NCBI RefSeq assembly: GCF_900113965.1
Contig: NZ_FORI01000010.1
Coordinates: 1 to 64,000, forward strand
Length of the DNA: 64,000 nucleotides
Direction: 5' to 3'
Origin: Treponema bryantii
GTDB lineage: Bacteria; Spirochaetota; Spirochaetia; Treponematales; Treponemataceae
Every line of letters begins with the position of its first letter. The first letter of the stretch is position 1. The position numbers and the translations under genes were made by a program. The notes under the pieces are model-generated. The model did no database searches and had not been told where the DNA came from. It saw only the letters and a list, made by a program, of their open reading frames with translations. Of the stretch, positions 23,215 through 32,100 are shown piece by piece.

Positions 23215-25245
23215 ATGAAAAAATTCCTTAAGGCGCTTTTTTATGTGATTGCAGCCGTTTATCCAATCCTTGTATTTACCCTGCTTGTGGTTTTCAAGGT
23301 GGAAACAAAGGTTCTTTCTTTGTGCATTATTGCATTAGCGGCAGCATTCTTCTTAAGTGCTACAGGAAGCAAAAAGACCAGTGATAAAAAAGGCGTTCTG
23401 GACTGGAAACCGCTTCTTAGTTCAGGGCTTTTTTTGGCAGCTGGTCTTTTTTGTTTTTTTACCGGAAAAGAGCTTTTTCTTAAACTCTATTCTGTTGTAA
23501 TCAGCGCAACGCTTCTTGTAGTTTTTGGCAGTACGCTTTTCTTAAAGCCGACCATTATTTTCAGATTTGCAACTCTTGCAGACAAGTCTATTAAAGGCTC
23601 TTCCTATGAAAAACAAGTTGAGCTATACTGTAAAAAAGTAACAATAGTCTGGTGCTGTTTCTTTATTCTGAACGGAACTACCTCTGGCATTACAGCTTTT
23701 TCAGATAAGATTTTTGGACTGAGTCTTGAGCAGTCCCGCAAAGTCTGGGCAATTTACAACGGTGGAATTTCATATGTTCTTATGGGCTTACTGTTTACCG
23801 TTGAGTTTATAATTAGAAAACTGGTGGATAGAAAAATGATTAAAGCTTATCCAATTTCAAAATTTAAAGCAGATTCAAGAAAAGATGATTACGTTCTCTG
23901 TTATGAGGACACCTGGTCTAAAGGTAATTACAAAACCTGGAAAGATTTTTTGATTGATACAGCAAAGCTGCGTAAATATATAGAAAGTACAGGTGCAGAT
24001 GAATTTGTTCTTCACTGCGAAGATTACTGGTATTTCCTTTGTACCTTTGTTGCTCTTCTTCAGTGCAAAAAAGCAGCTTACCTTACACAGAATATCACCC
24101 CAAGCTTTATGGCAGATGTTCGTAAGCCTGGTATGATTTTCCTTACAGATCAGAACATTGCAGACCCTTCAGCTCCATCAGTTGCAGATGCAGTTTTGAT
24201 TCAGAAACTTGTAGAAGAAAGCGAACTTCCTTCAGAAACAGAATTCCGTACAACTCCAGAGATTAATGGAGAAGAAACAAGAATCTTCCTTTTTACTTCT
24301 GGAAGTACAGGAAAGCCAAAAGCTGTTCCACAGCGCATGAAGGAGTTTGAAGAAGATAACGCCTTTATTATTTCAAAGTGGGCTGGTGAGTTTACAAACC
24401 GTAAGCTTCTTACAACAGTAAGTCAGCATCATATTTACGGCTTCCTTTTTGGAATCTCACTTCCATTTACTTTGGGCTGTCCATTCCGCCGCAATCGTGT
24501 GGAGTTCCCGGAAGAGTTTGAAAAGCTTACAGATGTAAGTTATATCCTTATTGCAACACCGGCTTTCCTTAAGAGAACTGTAGAAGTAGAAGACAAGCTT
24601 GCTATGAAGAATGTCTGGATTTTTACAAGTGGCGGCGCCGTGTCGGAAGAGCTTGCCGTTCAGACAGAGAAGGTTTTCGGATTCTGTCCGCTTGAGGTTT
24701 ACGGTTCAACAGAAACTTCTGGAATTGCATACCGCCAGCAGAACAAAGATAAGCTTGTCTGGACACCATTTGCAAATGCAAAAATCTGGCTTGGTGATGA
24801 CGGATGTCTTCGTATCATCTCTCCATATATTAAGAATCCAGAAGGTTTTGCAACAGCAGACCTTGCAGAAATATTTGAAGATGGTCGCTTCCTTCTTAAG
24901 GGCCGTTCAGATTCAATCGTAAAAATTGAGGAAAAGAGAATCTCAATGACAGAGGTAGAAAACCGTCTGCTTGAGACAGGCCTTGTAGAAGATGTAAAAG
25001 TTGTTGCTATGATGAATGATGTTCGCCAGTATCTTGCAGCAGCAGTTGTACTCAATGCAAAGGGCCGCGAGCAGTTTAAGGATACAGAAAAGTACCTTAT
25101 CAACCGCTGGTTCCACGACTTCCTTATGAAATATTTTGAGAATGTTGTAATTCCAAAGAAGTGGCGTTTTATGGATAAGCTTCCGGTAGACGTTCAAGGC
25201 AAAAAACATAAGCTTGAAATTATGGCACTTTTCGAGGAGAAATAA
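23215..25245 (+). CDS. Fusion of COG4648-type membrane domain and AMP-ligase
   Basis: A 676-residue protein. Residues 1 to about 205 hold five or six membrane helices (for example FLKALFYVIAAVYPILVFTL and VWAIYNGGISYVLMGLLF), resembling the small membrane protein that sits beside the ligase in aryl-polyene clusters. From about 215 on it is an ANL adenylating enzyme: RIFLFTSGSTGKPKAVPQ (about 358), VYGSTETSGIAYRQ, and LKGRSDSIVKIEEKRISMTE at the lid hinge. It likely activates an acyl or aryl acid and loads it onto a neighbouring carrier protein at the membrane. In the clusters I recall, the two parts are separate genes; here they are one. The stop overlaps the next start by one base. Confidence 0.85.
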   Translation: MKKFLKALFYVIAAVYPILVFTLLVVFKVETKVLSLCIIALAAAFFLSATGSKKTSDKKGVLDWKPLLSSGLFLAAGLFCFFTGKELFLKLYSVVISATLLVVFGSTLFLKPTIIFRFATLADKSIKGSSYEKQVELYCKKVTIVWCCFFILNGTTSGITAFSDKIFGLSLEQSRKVWAIYNGGISYVLMGLLFTVEFIIRKLVDRKMIKAYPISKFKADSRKDDYVLCYEDTWSKGNYKTWKDFLIDTAKLRKYIESTGADEFVLHCEDYWYFLCTFVALLQCKKAAYLTQNITPSFMADVRKPGMIFLTDQNIADPSAPSVADAVLIQKLVEESELPSETEFRTTPEINGEETRIFLFTSGSTGKPKAVPQRMKEFEEDNAFIISKWAGEFTNRKLLTTVSQHHIYGFLFGISLPFTLGCPFRRNRVEFPEEFEKLTDVSYILIATPAFLKRTVEVEDKLAMKNVWIFTSGGAVSEELAVQTEKVFGFCPLEVYGSTETSGIAYRQQNKDKLVWTPFANAKIWLGDDGCLRIISPYIKNPEGFATADLAEIFEDGRFLLKGRSDSIVKIEEKRISMTEVENRLLETGLVEDVKVVAMMNDVRQYLAAAVVLNAKGREQFKDTEKYLINRWFHDFLMKYFENVVIPKKWRFMDKLPVDVQGKKHKLEIMALFEEK

Positions 25246-25616
25246 TGAACTTTAATGATCATGATATAAGAGATGAACAGGTAATCAGCCGTGACGAAAA
25301 CGCAGTTGTTCTGGAATTTGTAATTCCTGCTACAAGCGATTTCTTCGATGGACATTTTCCTCAGTATAAACTTCTTCCAGCTGTAGCACAGTTTGAGGTA
25401 ATCACACGTTTTTCTAGAAAATATTTTGGAACACAGCGTTATGTTCCAAACATCAAGAGAATTAAATTTTCTGCTCCTATTAAACCTGGTACTAAGATTC
25501 ATCTTGAACTTACATTTAAAAAGGAGAAAGGCACAGTCACTTTCAACATGGCAGATGCAAATGTTGAAGGTAAAGTTTATTCATCCGGCTCTTTTGCTGT
25601 GCTCGTTGAAGAATGA
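25245..25616 (+). CDS. Hotdog-fold 3-hydroxyacyl-ACP dehydratase-like protein
   Basis: A 123-residue single hotdog domain of the FabA/FabZ type. FFDGHFPQYKLLPAVAQFEV contains the catalytic His (GHFP, about residue 31) and the LPAV substrate loop, in which FabZ has PGV. The downstream helix lacks the usual Glu/Asp in the FabZ position: AVAQFEV keeps Gln and Glu. It probably dehydrates a 3-hydroxyacyl-ACP made by the cluster, giving double bonds. It is coupled to both neighbours by 1-nt and 4-nt overlaps. A ketoreductase to supply its substrate is absent from the window. Confidence 0.82.
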   Translation: MNFNDHDIRDEQVISRDENAVVLEFVIPATSDFFDGHFPQYKLLPAVAQFEVITRFSRKYFGTQRYVPNIKRIKFSAPIKPGTKIHLELTFKKEKGTVTFNMADANVEGKVYSSGSFAVLVEE

Positions 25617-26368
25617 AATACGGATTTGTAATTCCAGTTTATAGACATGGTGCGACTCTTGAGGCTGTAGTAAAAAGCCTGCTAGCTTATAATTTCCCAA
25701 TCATCGTTGTTGATGATGGAAATGATGAGGAGAACCGCGCTTTAATTTCTGGTGTTGCAGAAAAATATTCTCTGGTAACTGTTGTAACTCATGAAAAGAA
25801 CGGCGGTAAAGGTCGTGCAATGATTTCGGGAATCCGCAAGGCAGACGAAATGGGACTTACCCATATTCTTCAGCTTGATTCAGATGGTCAGCACGATGCA
25901 GGAAAGTGTGAGCGTTTTATGGAACTTTCCCGCCAGAATCCAGAAGCTATTATTTGTGGTTGCCCGGAATATGAAAAGGACGCTCCAAAATCACGTGTAA
26001 ACGGACGCAAGTTTGCAAACGGATGGATTCATCTTGTAACCCTTTCCTGCGATATAAAAGATGCAATGATTGGTTTTAGAATCTATCCTGTTGCACCTTT
26101 TATTTCCATGCTTAAACATACACTATACATAGACGGCCGAATGGGTTTTGATATTGAAGTGCTTGTAAGACAGTATTGGCGCGGAGTACCTGTGATTTCA
26201 GAACCGGTAAAGGTTTTCTATCCGGCAGACGGAATCTCAAATTATAATTATTTTACTGATACGCTGAGAGTTTCAGGAACCTATGCACGGCTTTGCCTTG
26301 GACTTATTCCACGCATTCCGGTTCTGTTGTTTAGAAAAATTAAAAAGGCAAATAAAAAGCATGAGTAA
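25613..26368 (+). CDS. GT2-family glycosyltransferase
   Basis: A 251-residue GT-A enzyme. FVIPVYRHGATLEAVVKSL opens the nucleotide-sugar fold, VVDDGND follows, and ILQLDSDGQHD carries the DxD-like metal motif (about residue 86). DAMIGFRIYP and GFDIEVLVR fit the dolichol-phosphate-mannose-synthase-like branch. No C-terminal membrane helices are present. It probably adds a sugar to the cluster's lipid. The start overlaps the dehydratase stop by four bases (ATGA), and its end overlaps the next gene by eight. In many related clusters this domain and the following acyltransferase form one polypeptide; here they are separate. Confidence 0.85.
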   Translation: MKYGFVIPVYRHGATLEAVVKSLLAYNFPIIVVDDGNDEENRALISGVAEKYSLVTVVTHEKNGGKGRAMISGIRKADEMGLTHILQLDSDGQHDAGKCERFMELSRQNPEAIICGCPEYEKDAPKSRVNGRKFANGWIHLVTLSCDIKDAMIGFRIYPVAPFISMLKHTLYIDGRMGFDIEVLVRQYWRGVPVISEPVKVFYPADGISNYNYFTDTLRVSGTYARLCLGLIPRIPVLLFRKIKKANKKHE

Positions 26369-27314
26369 TCAATCCCACTGGACCGAGCATCAGGAAGTAA
26401 TTAAAACAAATAAGCCGCTTAAACTTCTGCTTGTTTTGTTTAAGTATACACCAGGTGTTCTGGTAAGATCATTAATTTACCCTGTATCTTTTTTTTACTG
26501 GATTTTTTCATCAGATGCACGCAAGGTTGCAAAAGAATATCAATTGCGCCTTAGAGAGTTTACAGGAAGAAATATTCCAAAACGCATAAGTCCTTACAGA
26601 CAGATTCTTTCGTTCTCTCTTTGTGTTCTTGAAAAAATGGAAGGCTGGCTTGGTAAAATTAAGTTCAGTAAGATTCAGTATCAGAATGATGATATTACAA
26701 GCATCCTCGAACTCTTAAAAACCGGAAAGGGTGCAATGCTCATTACATCTCATCTTGGAAACATGGAGCTTCTTCGCAGCCTTTCAGATTATAATCAGCA
26801 GCTGGTTGGAAGAGAGGTTCCTGTTTACGTTGTAATGGACATGGATATAAACAGTAATTTTTCTCAGACCCTAAAAAGTGTAAATCCTAAGGTTTCTTTT
26901 AATGTAATCAATTCAAATGAGATTGGGCCTGATTCAATTGTAACTCTTATGGACGCTGTAGAAAAAGGTGCTCTTGTAGTAATCGCAGGAGACAGAACTT
27001 CTCCATATTCAAAAGAAAAGAACATTAAAATCAGCTTCCTTGGAAAAGATGCATCATTCCCTTACGGAGTATTTTTGATGCCTGCTCTTATGAAGTGCCC
27101 GGTTTATTTTATGTTTGGACTTCGAAGCCGACTTTCAATTTTTAATCCAAAACAGAATGTTTACATTGAAAAGTGTCATACAGATTTTAACTGCCCTCGC
27201 TCAGAACGTGAGGAAAGAATTATTCAGTGCTGCGGCGAGTTCGTAGCACGCCTGGAAAAATACTGTATTTTGTATCCTTATCAGTGGTATAACTTTTTTA
27301 ACTTCTGGGAGTAG
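26361..27314 (+). CDS. LpxL/HtrB-like lipid acyltransferase
   Basis: About 317 residues. A membrane segment (about 28-48, LIYPVSFFYWIF) is followed by a fold of the LpxL/LpxM lysophospholipid acyltransferase family: MLITSHLGNMELLRSL has the HxxxxE-type pair (His and Glu near 131-136) in place of the HxxxxD of PlsC enzymes, and VVIAGDRTS lies in the second motif position. The ATG at 26361, inside the end of the glycosyltransferase gene, gives a start at MSNQSHW and is preferred to the upstream frame. It likely adds an acyl chain to a glycosylated lipid carrier at the inner membrane, completing a lipid tail for export. Confidence 0.82.
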   Translation: MSNQSHWTEHQEVIKTNKPLKLLLVLFKYTPGVLVRSLIYPVSFFYWIFSSDARKVAKEYQLRLREFTGRNIPKRISPYRQILSFSLCVLEKMEGWLGKIKFSKIQYQNDDITSILELLKTGKGAMLITSHLGNMELLRSLSDYNQQLVGREVPVYVVMDMDINSNFSQTLKSVNPKVSFNVINSNEIGPDSIVTLMDAVEKGALVVIAGDRTSPYSKEKNIKISFLGKDASFPYGVFLMPALMKCPVYFMFGLRSRLSIFNPKQNVYIEKCHTDFNCPRSEREERIIQCCGEFVARLEKYCILYPYQWYNFFNFWE

Positions 27315-27338
27315 AAACCACAATTATAGGAGTAACCG

Positions 27339-27971
27339 ATGAAGAGAAGATTCATATTAATATTGCTAACTCTCATAACTTGTTCACTGTTCGCTCAGCC
27401 CATAACAACTCTCGAAGGTGTATGTGCTTCACTTGCCGCACACCCAAACACCACCGGCGATTTCACTCAGACTAAAACAATCCAAACGAACGGTCGTAAG
27501 TTAAAATCTACCGGTAAATATATTATCTGTCCTGAAGGAATCGTATGGAAAACTGAAAGGCCTGTTCCTTCTTCTTTGATTCTCACAAAAGACAAGATGA
27601 TTCAGGTTGCAGCAAACGGCAAAAAATCTGTAATGGATGGAAAAGACAATCAGATTTTTTCAAATATTTCAGAAATCTTGAGTTCAGTGTTTTCAGGAAA
27701 TGCTGCTTCAATCAGAAAGAATTTTAACTGCGATTTCCAGATGAAAAACGACGGAGAATGGTCAGTGAGTCTTGAACCAAAAGACTCTACAATTGCTTCA
27801 GTAATGAATACACTTGTGCTTTCTGGAACATGTACAAACAGTAATGATGCAGAAATGAAAAGCCTTGTTATTTCAGAAACTTCGGGCAATACAATAAGCT
27901 ACGAGTTTACAAATCAGAAATATCCAGAGGAACTTTCCGCAGATGAAAAACAGAACTTTATTGTTGAGTGA
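27339..27971 (+). CDS. LolA-like periplasmic lipid/lipoprotein carrier
   Basis: A 210-residue protein with a signal peptide ending SLFAQ (cleavage near residue 19). The mature part has GDFTQTKTI and GKYIICPEGIVWKTERP, a pattern of the LolA/COG2834 half-barrel that ferries lipidated cargo from the inner to the outer membrane. It lies between an acyltransferase and an MMPL exporter, so the likely cargo is the lipid made by the cluster, not general lipoproteins. TAGGAG stands nine bases before the ATG. Its end overlaps the exporter gene by 29 bases. Confidence 0.82.
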   Translation: MKRRFILILLTLITCSLFAQPITTLEGVCASLAAHPNTTGDFTQTKTIQTNGRKLKSTGKYIICPEGIVWKTERPVPSSLILTKDKMIQVAANGKKSVMDGKDNQIFSNISEILSSVFSGNAASIRKNFNCDFQMKNDGEWSVSLEPKDSTIASVMNTLVLSGTCTNSNDAEMKSLVISETSGNTISYEFTNQKYPEELSADEKQNFIVE

Positions 27972-30372
27972 TTCCTTCAAAAATCTTTCACAGAAAAAAC
28001 TTTTTGGCGCATGGATTTTTTACCATGCTGCAATTCTTATCTTTTTTCTTGTATCTCTAATTATATTCCGTGGCCGTATAGGCGTGGATTCAGATCTTTT
28101 TAATCTTGTTCCAAAAAGCATTTCAATGGCTTCCGTTAAAAAAGCCGATGACAAAATGATGTCGGTAACTTCGCAGAATGTTTTTGTTCTGGTTGCAAAT
28201 GAAGATTTTGCTGAGGCAAAGCGTGTAGCAGAAGAAGTTTACGCCGGTCTTAAAGACAGCAAAAATTTTGAGTCAGTTTCACTCTATAACGATGTAAGTG
28301 CAATGGGTGAGATTACAGATTTTCTGTATCAGTACCGCAGCTACCTTATTGATGAAAAAACTGCAGACGCCATTTTAGCAAGTGACGAGGGTGCACAGGA
28401 TTTTGCCCTCGAAGCTTTATCTAAGGCGTACGGCGGCTTTACGATGCTGCCGCTGGATAATATAGATTCTGATCCGTTCCTTCTTACAGAATATCATTTG
28501 CAGAATTATTTAGCCGCTGTTCAGAATGCCGGAACTGCAATGAGTGTAAAGGATGGTGTGCTTGCTTCGAGCTTCGAGGGCAAGTGGTATGTGATGATTA
28601 GAGGGGTACTGAGCCGCAGCGGGGCTAAGCTTGCCTCGAAGAATAATGCGATTACAGAAATCTATCGTGTGTGCGATGCCGCAGTTGCAGGCGCCCCAGA
28701 TAGTGGAACAACCTTCGTTTATTCAGGAACACCATTCCACAGCCATGAAAGTTCAACTTCTGCAAGCCGAGAAATCTCAGTTATTGCCACAGTTTCAATG
28801 CTCGCTGTAATAATTCTTTTGATTTTCATTTTCCGCTCGGTTCGCCCGCTTGTATTTTCTGTAGGCTCAATTTTAATCTCTCTTGGAATTGCCGTAGTTG
28901 CAACCCTGGCAGCCTTCCACAAAATGCACGTAATCACACTCGTGTTCGGAACCTCGCTCATAGGTTCTTGTATAGATTACAGCCTTCACTTTTTTACCCA
29001 CTGGGCCGCAAACAAAGAACTTAAATCCAGCATAGAAATCAGAAATCATATTTTCTCAGGCCTTTTAATGGCAATCATTTCTACCGGAATCTGTTTTGCA
29101 ATTTTACTTTTTGCACCATTTACAATCCTCAAGCAGATGTCTTTCTTCTGCCTTACAGGACTCATCAGTTCTTTCCTCACAACAATTGCCGTATATCCTT
29201 ACATTAAACTTCCGGCAAACAGAGGAAACGTTCGCTTTACAAAAGGCTTTTCAAAAGTGATTGTTAAGATGGAACAGAAGTGGGTAGGCCGCACAGTTAT
29301 AATTTTCCTGTTTGCGTTCTCAATTATTTCAATTGCAGTTTTCCATAAGAACGTAAAAGTTAAAAACAATCTGCTTACACTTTATGATATGAAGGGCCGC
29401 CTTCTTCAGGATGAAATTACAGCCTCTCAGGTTATTCAGTATACTCCGGGCGGCTGGTACATTGTTAGCGGTGATACAGAAGATGAAGCGCTCGCAAATG
29501 AAGAAAAGCTTCGCCGCCAGTTTGAGGCAGCCACAGAAGGTAAGATTGGTTATGTGAGCACTTCAAGCTTTGTTCCTTCAAAGGAAGTTCAGAAAAAATC
29601 ACGCGAAGCTTACAAAAAGCTGATGCAGTCTGTAACAGAACAGCTTGAGGCTCTTGGTTTTGATGATGTAGAAAACTTCGATGCAGTAATGTCTTTAATG
29701 AACGACTACGAAGTTAAAAAGAACCAGTATGTTTCTTTCGAAAACGGAAACGTTCCACAGTTCATTGAATCAGCAATTTCTTCTGCATGGCTTGGTAAAG
29801 TTGATGGTAAATACTTTACAGTTCTTCTTCCAACTCAGGTAACGGATTATGCCCTATACCGTGCCCTCGCAGATGCCGATGAAAATGTTTACTTTATCAG
29901 TAAATCTCAGGACATCAGTGTAGACCTTGATAATCTCACAAAGATGATTTTGAAGTTCTTTATTGTTGCCTATATTCTTATGTTTATAATGCTCCGCTTC
30001 TTCTATTCATGGAAGCAGGCACTCAAGATTATTTCAGTACCGTTGTTAATCATTCTTGTTGTTGTTGCAGTTTTTGCGCTTGCAAACATCAATATGGAAT
30101 TCTTCTCTGTAACCGGACTCATTCTTGTTTTCGGCCTCGGTCTGGACTACATCATCTACATGATGGAAAACGAAAAGAAGGTTTCAGAAAATTCTGTTCT
30201 TGAGCCTTTTGCAACAATGGTAAGCTTTGTCACCACCATCATCTCTTTCGGTGCTCTTGCTCTCAGTTCTTTCAAGCCGGTGCATCTGATTGGTCTTTCA
30301 ATTTTTATTGGTCTTGCCACAGCCTATGTAAGTTCGTTCTTCTACGGCCGTCATGCTCAGAATGATAAGTAA
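27943..30372 (+). CDS. MMPL/RND-family exporter
   Basis: An 809-residue exporter with two copies of a half made of one helix, a large periplasmic domain and five clustered helices. Helix 1 is at about 19-44 (WIFYHAAILIFFLVSLIIF), the first bundle at about 280-420 (including GTSLIGSCIDYSLHFFTHW), and the second bundle at about 670-805 (FSVTGLILVFGLGLDYIIYM). The acidic residues within the bundles (CIDYS, GLDYI) are the proton-relay positions of the family. The gene starts inside the LolA-like gene. It would move the finished lipid out of the inner membrane, with the LolA-like protein as next carrier. It closes the plus arm of the cluster. Confidence 0.88.
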   Translation: MKNRTLLLSDSFKNLSQKKLFGAWIFYHAAILIFFLVSLIIFRGRIGVDSDLFNLVPKSISMASVKKADDKMMSVTSQNVFVLVANEDFAEAKRVAEEVYAGLKDSKNFESVSLYNDVSAMGEITDFLYQYRSYLIDEKTADAILASDEGAQDFALEALSKAYGGFTMLPLDNIDSDPFLLTEYHLQNYLAAVQNAGTAMSVKDGVLASSFEGKWYVMIRGVLSRSGAKLASKNNAITEIYRVCDAAVAGAPDSGTTFVYSGTPFHSHESSTSASREISVIATVSMLAVIILLIFIFRSVRPLVFSVGSILISLGIAVVATLAAFHKMHVITLVFGTSLIGSCIDYSLHFFTHWAANKELKSSIEIRNHIFSGLLMAIISTGICFAILLFAPFTILKQMSFFCLTGLISSFLTTIAVYPYIKLPANRGNVRFTKGFSKVIVKMEQKWVGRTVIIFLFAFSIISIAVFHKNVKVKNNLLTLYDMKGRLLQDEITASQVIQYTPGGWYIVSGDTEDEALANEEKLRRQFEAATEGKIGYVSTSSFVPSKEVQKKSREAYKKLMQSVTEQLEALGFDDVENFDAVMSLMNDYEVKKNQYVSFENGNVPQFIESAISSAWLGKVDGKYFTVLLPTQVTDYALYRALADADENVYFISKSQDISVDLDNLTKMILKFFIVAYILMFIMLRFFYSWKQALKIISVPLLIILVVVAVFALANINMEFFSVTGLILVFGLGLDYIIYMMENEKKVSENSVLEPFATMVSFVTTIISFGALALSSFKPVHLIGLSIFIGLATAYVSSFFYGRHAQNDK

Positions 30373-30429
30373 GAACACCTAACTCAATTTCTCGTAGTTA
30401 TGTTATAATTGATAGCTACGAGGTAAAAA

Positions 30430-32079
30430 ATGAAAATGGAAAAAATGCCGGAAGTTACCAGAAATGAAAATGGTGCCTTCTGGAAAAACACTTACGAAAA
30501 ATTCGAAGCCCTTGTTTATGTTCCAAAAACAGAACTTCAGGGGGATATTTTAAACTATGGTTTTAATTCACCATATCTTCTTATCTTTGCAGAAAAGCCT
30601 TTAAATTATAACGAAGCAGTTTCCTTTGCCCGTGAAAAGGGTTTTGAAAAACTTGCTTCGAACTTTGCTTCAAGCGTAGTATTTATTTCACCAGTTGCAG
30701 ATGGAAAAGTTTGCCACTGGAAAAACGCAGAGCCAGATATCCTTTCAGAAATTATTTCTAATTCAAGAATTCATCAGTATCATAAAGATGGAGTTGTAAT
30801 TGCAAATAACTTTTTCCGTCATTCAATAGACGGTTACTATATCCGCGGAGCAATTTTCCGTGCAGTTCTCATTGGCTTTGGTCAGGGAGCAGATTATATT
30901 GCAGAAAATTGTCTTCATCATTTTGAAGGTGATGGACTTTGGGGCCGCTCAGACCTCGCTCCAGCAACCTGCATTCTGAATGAACTCACAGTTGCTCCGG
31001 AAGTTGGCGCAGATGATATTCCTGTAATTTCATACGCAAACAGTGAAGAAGCAAATGAGCTTTTTGAACAGCGCTGCAAGCATTTTATTAAACGCGACGG
31101 CCAGCCAACTGCAGAAGAATTCATTTCTGATTATTACAGCTTTGCACGTCAGTTCCGCCGAATGAACGGACCTCTTCAGATTGATCTGGATCTTGAAAAA
31201 GATGGCCTTGTAATTGAACCAGGTATTGCAGAAGAAAAAACTTCACCAGATAACTGTGGCGACGACAAAGGTACAGCAAATCATAAAATCGGATATTTTG
31301 CCTTTTATAACAAAGGACTCTTTGATGGCGCTGCTAACGGAACTTCAAAACCGGTTCCTCTTGTACTTGGCTTCCATGGTGGTGGAGACAGCTGCTTCTT
31401 CTTTGCAACAATGGCAGGCTGGGCAAAAATCGCTCATCGTCATAACTTCCTGCTTGTTACAATAGAAAATCATCTGAACAGTACAGCAACAGAAATGATT
31501 GAACTTCTGGAAATCTTAAAGAAAAAATACAACATCGATACGCACCGCATTTATGCAACAGGCTTTTCAATGGGTGGATGTAAAACCTGGGATATGGTTC
31601 AGGAATATCCACAAGTGATTGCCGCTGCCGCTCCAATGGATGCAACTTGGGATGTAGGCTTAAATGTTTATGGAAATAAAGTAGAGAAGGGAATTAATAC
31701 ATCAGTTTCTGTTCCAATTTTCTATGCCGGTGGAGAAGTAACTCCGCTTCCAGAACTTCCTTTCCAGGAGCAGAAATGTCTGGACCGCATGGCTTATGTT
31801 CTGCTTTTGAATAATGCAGAAGCAGCTGAACGTTATGAAAACGAAGTAAAACTGGAAAATAAAGATAGCTGGGAAAACAAAATCTGGGGAATTAATGGCG
31901 ATGAGGTAGAGCAGTCTTATGACGAGAGTCGAGACGCAACCCTCACAATGCAGAAGTTCCGCAGTACAGACGGACGTATACTCAGTGTGTTTGGAAGCAT
32001 CAGCGGACAGGGGCACGACTGTCGTGAACATACCTGCGAGCACGCCTGGAAATTTATGAGCCAGTTCACACGAGATTAG
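30430..32079 (+). CDS. Alpha/beta-hydrolase, esterase/depolymerase type
   Basis: A 549-residue protein with no signal peptide. The first ~270 residues do not match a family I recognise. From about 305 the hydrolase fold begins: LVLGFHGGGDSCFF is the oxyanion-hole region, and RIYATGFSMGGCKTWD holds the nucleophile in GFSMG (about residue 380). GHDCREHTCEHAW near the C-terminus probably gives the His. The pattern is close to polyhydroxybutyrate-depolymerase and feruloyl-esterase-like enzymes. It has its own -10 box (TATAAT, 30404) and the ribosome site GAGGT, and stands between the exporter and argA. Cytoplasmic location and the presence of GH and CE genes nearby suggest action on short carbohydrate esters, which is inference. 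Confidence 0.75.
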   Translation: MKMEKMPEVTRNENGAFWKNTYEKFEALVYVPKTELQGDILNYGFNSPYLLIFAEKPLNYNEAVSFAREKGFEKLASNFASSVVFISPVADGKVCHWKNAEPDILSEIISNSRIHQYHKDGVVIANNFFRHSIDGYYIRGAIFRAVLIGFGQGADYIAENCLHHFEGDGLWGRSDLAPATCILNELTVAPEVGADDIPVISYANSEEANELFEQRCKHFIKRDGQPTAEEFISDYYSFARQFRRMNGPLQIDLDLEKDGLVIEPGIAEEKTSPDNCGDDKGTANHKIGYFAFYNKGLFDGAANGTSKPVPLVLGFHGGGDSCFFFATMAGWAKIAHRHNFLLVTIENHLNSTATEMIELLEILKKKYNIDTHRIYATGFSMGGCKTWDMVQEYPQVIAAAAPMDATWDVGLNVYGNKVEKGINTSVSVPIFYAGGEVTPLPELPFQEQKCLDRMAYVLLLNNAEAAERYENEVKLENKDSWENKIWGINGDEVEQSYDESRDATLTMQKFRSTDGRILSVFGSISGQGHDCREHTCEHAWKFMSQFTRD

Positions 32080-32094
32080 AAGTTCTGCTATAAT
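32065..32094 (+). promoter_or_regulatory. argA promoter, leaderless
   Basis: TTCACA (32065-32070), 18-nt spacer, TATAAT (32089-32094), six bases, ATG. The -35 box lies inside the end of the previous gene. No ribosome site is present. Confidence 0.6.
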
Positions 32095-32100
32095 TATTGT

